From: Clostridia bacterium
Lineage (GTDB): Bacteria > Bacillota > Clostridia > RGIG6154
Assembly (NCBI GenBank): GCA_017622395.1
Contig: JAGARF010000059.1
Coordinates: 1 to 12,849 of the forward strand
Reading direction: 5' to 3'
Length of the DNA: 12,849 nt
This document shows, in pieces, positions 7,318-12,849 of this stretch. A program made the translations under genes and the position numbers. The notes under the pieces are model-generated. The model saw only the letters and a program-made list of their open reading frames with translations. It ran no database searches and was not told the origin of the DNA. The number at the start of each line of letters is the position of its first letter. The stretch's first letter is position 1.

Positions 7318-10300
7318 GAGGATATATTGAAACAGCAGAAAAGCTCAAAGGCTTTCAGGAGCTTTTAGAGTATCACAGAAAAAATATATCACCCATAAGG
7401 GTAACATCAACAGCCGAATCACAAAAGGTGCATTTGGCTTTTTCTCTGTGCCAAAGTATTGATAAAGGTCTTATTTATGTTTGTGCAGACCCTATCTCAG
7501 CAGGACTTGTGGGAGAGGATATGGCATTTTTCACAGATGAAGAAAACATATTAAGCTATCCCGCAAGGGAATACAGATTTTACAGTATTGAGGCAGAAAG
7601 TAACAACAGCACTAAAAACAGAATTAACACATTAAACAGTCTTGTTTATTCCAAAGAAAAGAAGTTTATTATAACAACTATAGAGGCAGTTTCACAGAAA
7701 ATAGTATCAAGGGACAGCTTTGTAAAAAATACCTTTTTGTTTAAAGAGGGTCTTGTTTATGAGATATCCAGTGTCTGTGAAAGACTTGCAAGGCTTGGCT
7801 ACAGACGAGAGCATGAGGTTGAGGGAAAGGGTCAGTTTGCAGTAAGAGGCGGAATACTTGATATTTACCCATTTACAGAAGACAATGCCTACAGAATAGA
7901 ATTTTTTGATGAAGAAATCGAGTCTGTAAGAAAAATAGACCCGTCAACTCAGCGGTCAATAGAAAGAGTAAAAGAGATAACTGTTACACCTGCATCTGAG
8001 GATTTTGCAGTAAGAGAAAGTCTTATTTTTGATTATTTAAAGGATTATATTATAGTTCTTGATGAGCCTCATCAATGTATTCAGGCTTATGAAAATGCCA
8101 CCAAGGATTTGGCAGACAGTATAACCTCTGCCCTTGAAAAAGAATATAAGCTTTCAAAGAAACAAAAAGAAGTTTCATACTATATGGAAAGCTACAGCAA
8201 AATAACCGAAACAGATATTTTTACTGTAGGCTTTTCAAACCTTTCAATAAGTGCAAAGGGTCTTTATCCAATGGCACAGGTTTCAATACCTGCAAAATCT
8301 ATGCCTGTTTACAACGGAGATTTTTTGCTCCTTTGCGATGATTTGGAATTTTATTTAAGAAAAGGCTACAGCATTATTTTCCCTTGCGGAAATGAGGTAA
8401 GGGCAAAACAGCTTATATCTCAGTTTGTTTCAAATTCAATTATTGCAACCTTTGAAAAGGAGCTTAAAAAAGCACCAATCGAGGGTCAGGTAACACTTGT
8501 TGAAAAGACCTTAAGGAATGGCTTTGAATACCCCGAAATAAAAACGGCAGTTATATCAGACAGAGCTATTGCATCATCAGTTTCCCCTAAGAAAAAGCCT
8601 ATAAAGCCAAAGGGAAATATAAGAAGTATTTCAGATATCAATGAGGGGGATTTTGTTGTTCACAGATATCACGGCATAGGTGTTTATAAGGGGATACATC
8701 AGCTTGTTGTAGACAATGTAACAAAAGATTATCTGAAAATAAAATATAAGGGTAACGATGTCTTATATGTGCCTGTTAATCAGCTTGATTTGATTAGTAA
8801 ATACATCGGAGCGGAAGATGGAATAAAGGTAAATAAGCTTGGCGGTACAGAGTGGGCAACCGCAAAAACCAAGGTAAGAAAATCACTTGAAATTCTTGCT
8901 CAGGAGCTTATTGATTTATACGCGAAAAGACAGCAGGAAAAAGGTTTTTCTTTCGGCGTTGATACAGATATGCAGGCAGAGTTTGAAAAAACTTTTGCCT
9001 ATGTGGAAACAGATGACCAGCTAAAAGCAATAAAAAGTGTTAAACACGATATGGAGTCAGAGCGTCCTATGGACAGACTTATCTGCGGTGATGTTGGCTA
9101 TGGAAAAACTGAGGTTGCAATCCGTGCAGCATTTAAAGCGGTTATGGACTCTAAACAGGTTGCATATTTAGTTCCAACAACGCTTCTTGCTCAGCAACAG
9201 TACGAATCTTTTGTAAACAGAATGAAGGATTTTCCCGTTAAGGTGGAAATGCTTAGCAGATTCAGAAGTAAAAAACAGCAAAATGCAATTGTTGATGAGC
9301 TTAAAAAAGGAAGTGTTGATATTGTAATCGGCACTCACAGAATTATTCAGGACGATATAAAGTTCAAAGATTTAGGTCTTTTAATTATAGACGAGGAACA
9401 GCGTTTTGGTGTTAAGCATAAAGAGAAAATAAAGGCACTTAAAACCAATGTAGATGTTTTGACCCTTTCTGCAACACCTATTCCAAGAACTCTTAATATG
9501 GCAATGAACGGACTTAGGGATATGAGCGTTTTAAATGACCCTCCTGAAGACAGACACCCCGTTCAGACCTATGTTATGGAGTATAACAGCGAGGCAATAA
9601 AAACAGCAATCATAAAAGAAATGTCAAGAGGGGGACAGGTGTATTACCTCCATAACAGAGTTGAAACCTTAGACTCTGTTTACGGCAAAATCAAAAAGCT
9701 TGTACCTGAGGCAAGAATTGCAGTTGCTCACGGTAAAATGAGCGAAACAGAGCTTGAAACAATTATGCTTGGTGTTTTAAACAAAGAATATGATATTCTT
9801 CTTTGTACTACTATTATTGAAACAGGTCTTGATATGCCGAATATCAACACAATAGTAATTGAAGATGCGGATAAATTCGGTCTTTCACAGCTTTATCAGT
9901 TAAGGGGCAGAGTAGGTCGTTCTTCAAGACTTGCCTATGCATATCTTACGGTACGCCGTGATAAAATCATAGACGAGGTTGCAGAAAAAAGACTTAAAGC
10001 AATAAAAGAGTTCACAGAGTTTGGTTCGGGCATTAAAATTGCAATGCGTGACCTTGAAATAAGAGGAGCGGGAAGTGTTTTAGGAACAAGACAGCACGGA
10101 CATATAAATCAGGTAGGTTATGAGCTTTACTGTGACCTTTTAAAAGAGGCTGTTGACAAAATTAAAAATAACAGCGACCCTGAAATTGAAACGCCTATTT
10201 CAATTGATTTAAGCATAAGCTGTTTTATTCCTGATGAGTATATAACAGACCAGAAAACAAGAATAGATGTTTATAAAGCAATCGCCTGTGTTTCAAATGA

Positions 10301-10631
10301 CGAAGAGGCAGAGGATATGAAAACAGAAATTAAGGACCGTTTCGGAAAGCTGCCAACATCTGTTGAAAACTTAATTGAAAGTGTGCTTATTAAAGATTTG
10401 GCTAAAAAGCTTTCAATTTCCGATGTGGTTCAAAAGGGTGAAACAATACTCTTTAAGCTGACCGAAAATTCACCTATGCAAAAGTTTGTAGACTTCGTTG
10501 CAAAGAACAGAGTAGAGTATTATTTCTCAAATTCAAAAAGCGGAATTACTCTTATCTACAAACCAGCAAAATTGATGAAAAATGAAATTTTGCCTAACAT
10601 AAAATCTATGCTTGAAACGATAAATTTATGA
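7314..10631 (+). CDS. mfd: Transcription-repair coupling factor
   Basis: SF2 DNA translocase that pushes or removes RNA polymerase stalled at lesions and recruits UvrA. Domains in order: UvrB-like N-terminal module (about 1-330, with GYRREHEVEGKGQFAVRGG at 162-180), a linker, and the CarD-like RNA polymerase-interaction domain (about 442-505, GDFVVHRYHGIGVYKG). Then come the RecG-like motor with Walker A GDVGYGKTE (592-600), DEEQ (693-696), LSATPIPRTL (718-727) and QLRGRVGRS (862-870), and the C-terminal autoinhibitory domain (about 960-1105). At 1105 residues it is somewhat shorter than the E. coli (1148) and Bacillus (about 1177) proteins but has every motif. ATGA overlap with pth and GGAG 4 nt before the ATG support the start. 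An intrinsic terminator begins 17 nt after the stop. Confidence 0.97.
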   Translation: MRGYIETAEKLKGFQELLEYHRKNISPIRVTSTAESQKVHLAFSLCQSIDKGLIYVCADPISAGLVGEDMAFFTDEENILSYPAREYRFYSIEAESNNSTKNRINTLNSLVYSKEKKFIITTIEAVSQKIVSRDSFVKNTFLFKEGLVYEISSVCERLARLGYRREHEVEGKGQFAVRGGILDIYPFTEDNAYRIEFFDEEIESVRKIDPSTQRSIERVKEITVTPASEDFAVRESLIFDYLKDYIIVLDEPHQCIQAYENATKDLADSITSALEKEYKLSKKQKEVSYYMESYSKITETDIFTVGFSNLSISAKGLYPMAQVSIPAKSMPVYNGDFLLLCDDLEFYLRKGYSIIFPCGNEVRAKQLISQFVSNSIIATFEKELKKAPIEGQVTLVEKTLRNGFEYPEIKTAVISDRAIASSVSPKKKPIKPKGNIRSISDINEGDFVVHRYHGIGVYKGIHQLVVDNVTKDYLKIKYKGNDVLYVPVNQLDLISKYIGAEDGIKVNKLGGTEWATAKTKVRKSLEILAQELIDLYAKRQQEKGFSFGVDTDMQAEFEKTFAYVETDDQLKAIKSVKHDMESERPMDRLICGDVGYGKTEVAIRAAFKAVMDSKQVAYLVPTTLLAQQQYESFVNRMKDFPVKVEMLSRFRSKKQQNAIVDELKKGSVDIVIGTHRIIQDDIKFKDLGLLIIDEEQRFGVKHKEKIKALKTNVDVLTLSATPIPRTLNMAMNGLRDMSVLNDPPEDRHPVQTYVMEYNSEAIKTAIIKEMSRGGQVYYLHNRVETLDSVYGKIKKLVPEARIAVAHGKMSETELETIMLGVLNKEYDILLCTTIIETGLDMPNINTIVIEDADKFGLSQLYQLRGRVGRSSRLAYAYLTVRRDKIIDEVAEKRLKAIKEFTEFGSGIKIAMRDLEIRGAGSVLGTRQHGHINQVGYELYCDLLKEAVDKIKNNSDPEIETPISIDLSISCFIPDEYITDQKTRIDVYKAIACVSNDEEAEDMKTEIKDRFGKLPTSVENLIESVLIKDLAKKLSISDVVQKGETILFKLTENSPMQKFVDFVAKNRVEYYFSNSKSGITLIYKPAKLMKNEILPNIKSMLETINL

Positions 10632-10647
10632 TATTTCCCATTGAATT

Positions 10648-10683
10648 CCCTGTAAAGTCATCAGCTTTACAGGGTTCTTTTTT
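10648..10683 (+). terminator. Intrinsic terminator after mfd
   Basis: CCCTGTAAAG (10648-10657), a 7-base loop, CTTTACAGGG (10665-10674), then TTCTTTTTT. A perfect 10-pair stem plus U-tract closes the plus-strand gene run. Confidence 0.93.
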
Positions 10684-10713
10684 GGGACAAATTAAGGGTT
10701 GATTTAAAATGAG

Positions 10714-10819
10714 TTTTCCACCGTTTTTTGTAGTTTTCCACCGACTTTTCCCCAGAAATAGGCCAAAAACAATGGTAAAACAAAAGTTTTCCACAGAGTA
10801 TGGAAAACTTTTATCAACA
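10714..10819. other. Cluster of DnaA-box-like nonamers in a gene-free stretch
   Basis: The DnaA box consensus is TTATCCACA (relaxed TTWTNCACA). Here are TTTTCCACC at 10714-10722 and 10734-10742 (both inside AGTTTTCCACCG, 20 bp apart), TTTTCCCCA at 10746-10754, TTTTCCACA at 10787-10795 (fits the relaxed form), TTTTCCATA on the minus strand at 10807-10799, and TTATCAACA at 10811-10819 (one mismatch). Six related nonamers in 106 bp is more than expected by chance. Flanking genes converge on this site and no dnaA, dnaN or rpmH is near, so a primary oriC is unlikely. A DnaA-titrating or regulatory site, or another repressor's operators, are alternatives. The stretch 10684-10876 holds no convincing gene. 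Confidence 0.45.
10782..10812. repeat. Inverted repeat with perfect 12-bp arms
   Basis: AAAAGTTTTCCA (10782-10793) and TGGAAAACTTTT (10801-10812) are exact reverse complements around a 7-base centre. Each arm holds one DnaA-box-like nonamer, so the repeat may be a head-to-head protein site rather than an RNA hairpin. On the minus strand the second arm is followed by GTTTTACC, which is not a convincing terminator tail. Confidence 0.75.
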
Positions 10820-10876
10820 TATTTTGGGAAATATTTCATCATTTCTGTAAAGCAAATGGGGTGTAAAGTCGTGAGG

Positions 10877-10914
10877 AGTTAGAATTTAGGAGTTGCAACT
10901 CCTAAATTCTAACT
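10877..10914. repeat. Perfect 38-bp palindrome covering the murT stop codon
   Basis: Each 19-bp half (10877-10895 and 10896-10914) is the exact reverse complement of the other, centred on TTGCAA with no spacer. Its right half supplies the last three codons (Val-Arg-Ile) and TAG stop of the MurT-like gene. No U-tract follows on either strand, so it is not a standard terminator, although the RNA would form a strong hairpin right at the end of the message. It may have arisen by an inverted duplication of the gene end or be a member of a dispersed palindromic repeat family. Confidence 0.9.
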
Positions 10915-12227
10915 TCATCTAAAATCTCTTTCGTTTCATAAAGTGCGGTGTAGTTTGCAAGGAAGTAAATTACATCGCCTGTGCTGTTTGAAATGGTGTT
11001 TTCTATTGCTGATTTCATATCATCAAAAGAGGTACAGTTGAATGCGTTTTGTTCTTTTAATCTTTTAAGAGCATCAGTTGCCTTTGTACCTGCAGTTGTA
11101 AATGAGATGGTGCTTTCATTTATGATTGGCGAAAAGTCAACATCTTTCAGCCAGGAAACATCAACGCCGTCTGAGATGCGGTTATTAACTGCAAGGTAAA
11201 TATCTTTCTTTCGCATATCTTCTGCTATTGCAGAAATTGAAAGGTTAAAGCCTGCAGGATTTTTTGCAAGAATTAAGTAGCTTTCTTTGCCTTTGATTGA
11301 AAGCTTTTCCATTCTTCCTGTCTGTGGTTTGTATTTTTCAATGGCTCTTTTTATTGCCTCAAATTCAACCTGGCATTTTGTTGCTGCACTAAAGGCTGCA
11401 AGTGTGTTATAAACATTGTAAAGTCCTCTTGAGTTAAGAGTAAGCCTGCCGTAGTTTTCTATTTCAAAGTCAACTGCGGGGAACAGAGAAATGTCTTTTG
11501 CGTTAAACTCATTTTCAGGTCTTTCAAAACCGCATAGGCATTTATATTTACCAAGATGTGAAAAGTGGCGGAATTCAAACTCAAGCGGCTGTCCGCACAC
11601 AAAACAGTTTTTGCCTTCATTAAGAGATGTTTCGATTTCTGAAAGCTTATCTTTTATACCAAAATATACTTTTTCGTTTTCAAATTCCTTTGCCATTGCA
11701 CAGGAAATTGGGTCGTCTGCGTTTAAAATAAGTGTTGCATTCGGTGCTTTCCTTATTGCTTTCTTTAGAAACTCCATTATGCTCTCCATACTGCCGTAGC
11801 GGTCAAGCTGGTCAGCAAAGAGATTTGTTACAACTATTTTTGAGGGGGTTATAAAATTCAAAATATATTCTGCCCAGCCCTCGTCCATTTCAAGACAGGC
11901 ATAGTCTATATTCGTTCTTCCGAAAAGAGAAGTTTTATTTAAAAATGCAACAAGCGACCCTTCGTCCATATTTGCACCAATTCTGTTGCATACCACATTA
12001 TATCCGGCCTCCTCAAAAAAGTCGGCAAGTAAATTATTCGTTGTGGTTTTGCCGTTTGTTCCCATAACTGCAATAATCTCTTTCTTTACTCTGCCCTGAT
12101 ATTCCTTTAAAATATCAGGATAAAGTTTAAATGCAAGCTTTCCGGGAGCAGAGGTTGCTTTCTTTCCCATAAGCTTCAAAAGCAGAATAAATATTTTACA
12201 AATGAAAACAGTAAAAAAATATTTCAT
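10902..12227 (-). CDS. murT: MurT-like Mur ligase family protein (lipid II isoglutaminyl synthase, ligase subunit)
   Basis: MurT with the glutaminase GatD amidates the D-Glu of lipid II to D-isoglutamine. Numbering here counts from an upstream in-frame TTG at 12239 (445 aa). I prefer the ATG at 12227 (441 aa), which has GGA 7 nt before it. A hydrophobic N-terminal helix (about 8-24) is followed by P-loop MGTNGKTTT (59-67). The central ligase domain has a Cys pair C212-x2-C215 and then C234-x-C236, the MurT zinc-ribbon position. A DUF1727-type C-terminal domain contains NNRISDGVDVSWLKDVDF (352-369), with the conserved Asp-x-x-Asp-x-Ser-Trp. 441-445 residues is normal for MurT. Oddities: no gatD follows, the second Cys pair is spaced C-x-C, and a palindrome covers the stop. 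A MurT-like ligase with another partner is the alternative. Confidence 0.87.
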   Translation of the reverse strand: MKYFFTVFICKIFILLLKLMGKKATSAPGKLAFKLYPDILKEYQGRVKKEIIAVMGTNGKTTTNNLLADFFEEAGYNVVCNRIGANMDEGSLVAFLNKTSLFGRTNIDYACLEMDEGWAEYILNFITPSKIVVTNLFADQLDRYGSMESIMEFLKKAIRKAPNATLILNADDPISCAMAKEFENEKVYFGIKDKLSEIETSLNEGKNCFVCGQPLEFEFRHFSHLGKYKCLCGFERPENEFNAKDISLFPAVDFEIENYGRLTLNSRGLYNVYNTLAAFSAATKCQVEFEAIKRAIEKYKPQTGRMEKLSIKGKESYLILAKNPAGFNLSISAIAEDMRKKDIYLAVNNRISDGVDVSWLKDVDFSPIINESTISFTTAGTKATDALKRLKEQNAFNCTSFDDMKSAIENTISNSTGDVIYFLANYTALYETKEILDEVRI

Positions 12228-12317
12228 TTTTTCATCCAAAGTGTATAATTTCTCAAAAAAGGGTCAATAATATATATGACCTCACAAAGGTAACACATAA
12301 TTGTATACCCCCCTAAC

Positions 12318-12368
12318 AGGATGCAAAAATGCGTCCTACCAACACCGCCATTGGGCGGTGTTTTTTTT
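12318..12368 (+). repeat. Two-hairpin repeat module, copy 1
   Basis: Hairpin A is AGGATGC-AAAAAT-GCGTCCT (12318-12337; 7 pairs including one T-G). Hairpin B is ACACCGCC-ATTG-GGCGGTGT (12342-12361), followed by eight T. Hairpin B plus the T-run has full terminator form on the plus strand, but no plus-strand gene lies upstream within the window after mfd, which already has a terminator. Its first 21 bases after the leading A are identical to copy 2. Confidence 0.85.
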
Positions 12369-12369
12369 A

Positions 12370-12417
12370 ACAAAGTCCTGCCTCGCATATACAATATATG
12401 CCACGGCGATACTTTGT
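12370..12417. repeat. Long imperfect stem-loop
   Basis: ACAAAGT (12370-12376) pairs with ACTTTGT (12411-12417) and GCATATA (12385-12391) with TATATGC (12395-12401) around a 3-base loop. Between them CTGC-type bases pair partly with GGCG-type bases, with small internal loops and G-T wobbles. About 19 of 22 positions on the left side can pair. It lies between the two module copies. No coding potential or U-tract is seen. Confidence 0.65.
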
Positions 12418-12446
12418 CAAAATATGCCTGCATTTTTGAACCTGTT

Positions 12447-12494
12447 GGATGCAAAAATGCGTCCTACAAACGCCACCTTTGGGTGGCGTTTTTT
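12447..12494 (+). repeat. Two-hairpin repeat module, copy 2
   Basis: The first 21 bases (12447-12467) are identical to 12319-12339 of copy 1, 128 bp away, forming GGATGC-AAAAAT-GCGTCC. Hairpin B is AACGCCACC-TTTG-GGTGGCGTT (12469-12490) followed by further T. Compared with copy 1 the stem reads CGCCACC instead of CACCGCC, with matching changes on the other arm, so pairing is kept while sequence differs. CCTACAA (12463-12469) could also pair with TTGTAGG (12499-12505) as an outer stem. Confidence 0.85.
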
Positions 12495-12504
12495 AACATT
12501 GTAG

Positions 12505-12526
12505 GGGCGACCCTGTGTGGTCGCCC
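12505..12526. repeat. GC-rich hairpin at the 3' side of the HisRS-like gene
   Basis: GGGCGACC-CTGTGT-GGTCGCCC, an 8-pair stem, is preceded by TTGTAG. It lies 11 bp after the stop codon of the minus-strand HisRS-like gene, but on that strand it is followed by CCTACAATG rather than a U-tract. GTAGGGGCGACC-type hairpins are, from memory, frequent intergenic repeats in Clostridia; it resembles the hairpin at 4122-4141. Confidence 0.7.
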
Positions 12527-12537
12527 GTTCTGGCTTC

Positions 12538-12849
12538 TTATTTATTACCGAGTAATTTGTCGGCGGTGGTTTCGCTCATTTCGCCTGTCTTGATGTTTTT
12601 CATAACTATCTTGTCCTCTGCGACCCATATAACGATTGTTGAGCCAAGAGCCTCGGTGTATTCGATAGCATCAACCATAGAGGTTGTTTTTAAATATTCA
12701 CGGACATTAAGACCCTGTGCTCTTAAGCCGAAAGCAATTTTGTATGAGTCTGCAGGTGATGCGGAGGCAACAACTGCAACAGGCAGGTCTGTAAGCTCTT
12801 TTATTTTTGAGTTGAAAATTATTTCTGTAATTTCTTCAGGCATAAAGCT
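12538..12849 (-). CDS. C-terminal domain of a HisRS-family protein (HisZ or HisS), cut by the right edge
   Basis: The frame is open to the window edge, with two more codons before the first visible Met (12843), so that Met is probably internal. The 100-odd residues look like the alpha/beta anticodon-binding domain of histidyl-tRNA synthetase-like proteins: VAVVASASPADSYKIAFGLRAQGLNVRE, then a helix AIEYTEALGSTIVIWV and the closing strand-turn DKIVMKNIKTGEM. HisS usually carries a basic (R/K)SLKKQMKYAD-type motif where this has TTSMVDAIEYTEALG. A divergent member such as HisZ, the ATP phosphoribosyltransferase regulatory subunit, therefore seems more likely. The catalytic-like domain lies outside the window, so the choice is open. 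No typical terminator follows; the repeat island starts at once. Confidence 0.6.
   Translation of the reverse strand, partial: SFMPEEITEIIFNSKIKELTDLPVAVVASASPADSYKIAFGLRAQGLNVREYLKTTSMVDAIEYTEALGSTIVIWVAEDKIVMKNIKTGEMSETTADKLLGNK

Larger units (their letters stand above)
12315..12446. repeat. Segment bounded by imperfect inverted arms
   Basis: AACAGGATGCAAAAATGC (12315-12332) is mirrored by GCATTTTTGAACCTGTT (12430-12446), which matches its reverse complement except for a short changed centre (CATC versus AA). The arms enclose module copy 1 and the long stem-loop, giving a 132-bp unit that looks like a small non-autonomous element or its decayed remains. No clear target-site duplication is seen. 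Confidence 0.55.

Noticed and set aside
10648..10819. Chromosomal origin of replication
   Set aside because: DnaA-box-like sites are present, but the flanking genes converge on the site, there is no dnaA/dnaN/rpmH context, and no perfect TTATCCACA box is seen. It is kept only as a DnaA-box-like cluster.
10606..10842. Minus-strand 78-codon open frame after mfd
   Set aside because: It overlaps the mfd end, the mfd terminator and the DnaA-box-like cluster. Its protein has no recognisable family and no ribosome binding site was seen; it is most likely a chance frame.
12240..12275. Promoter for murT (TTGACC and TATACA on the minus strand)
   Set aside because: The spacing is only 14 nt, too short for a sigma-A promoter, and the alternative pairing with TTATTG matches only 2 of 6 positions at -35.
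12301..12537. CRISPR array
   Set aside because: There are only two repeat copies, with variable inner sequence, 128 bp spacing and terminator-like hairpins, and no cas genes nearby.
12224..12593. Several 67-90 codon open frames on both strands through the repeat island
   Set aside because: Their proteins are translations of the repeat hairpins (for example two KNAS-type segments from the duplicated module), they overlap each other and flanking genes, and they lack binding sites.

Overview
The window looks like a low-GC Firmicute of class Clostridia, probably an anaerobic gut-type lineage. This rests on AT-rich codon use, strong AGGAGG-type ribosome binding sites, A/T-rich promoters, a clostridial second-type MurG and a MurT-type Mur ligase. 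Nothing phage-, plasmid- or CRISPR-like is visible. The genes are almost all housekeeping; the unusual content lies in the intergenic DNA.

Left part (1-2340, minus strand): the first 482 codons of pnp (polynucleotide phosphorylase) run off the left edge. Upstream of it are rpsO (ribosomal protein S15), then an unrecognised 82-residue protein with one C-terminal membrane segment. rpsO has its own extended -10 promoter, a leader of about 80 nt and a strong terminator before pnp. pnp has a possible promoter and two small hairpins just upstream of its start.

Middle (2302-10684, plus strand): a sigma-A-type promoter starts a compact run of five genes, pgcA-comM-murG-pth-mfd. They encode a phosphoglucomutase/phosphomannomutase, a YifB/ComM AAA+ ATPase, a lipid II-forming glycosyltransferase, peptidyl-tRNA hydrolase and transcription-repair coupling factor. 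Gaps from comM to mfd are +4, +1 and -4 bases, so those four are almost certainly co-transcribed and translationally coupled. A hairpin without a U-tract sits between pgcA and comM. A clear intrinsic terminator follows mfd.

Right part (10685-12849): a gene-free stretch carries a cluster of DnaA-box-like nonamers, a 12-bp-arm inverted repeat and a perfect 38-bp palindrome that contains the stop codon of the next gene. That gene (minus strand) is a MurT-like Mur ligase with no gatD partner after it. Beyond it is a 220-bp repeat island: two copies of a two-hairpin module whose second hairpin shows compensatory base changes, with a long imperfect stem-loop between them and a GC-rich hairpin after them. 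The last gene (minus strand, cut by the right edge) encodes the C-terminal anticodon-binding-like domain of a HisRS-family protein, HisZ or HisS.

Shared themes are RNA turnover and translation (pnp, rpsO, pth), cell envelope precursors (pgcA, murG, murT) and DNA processing or repair (comM, mfd). No clearly new protein system is present. The best candidates for something undescribed are the covarying repeat module at 12318-12494 and the DnaA-box-like cluster at 10714-10819.
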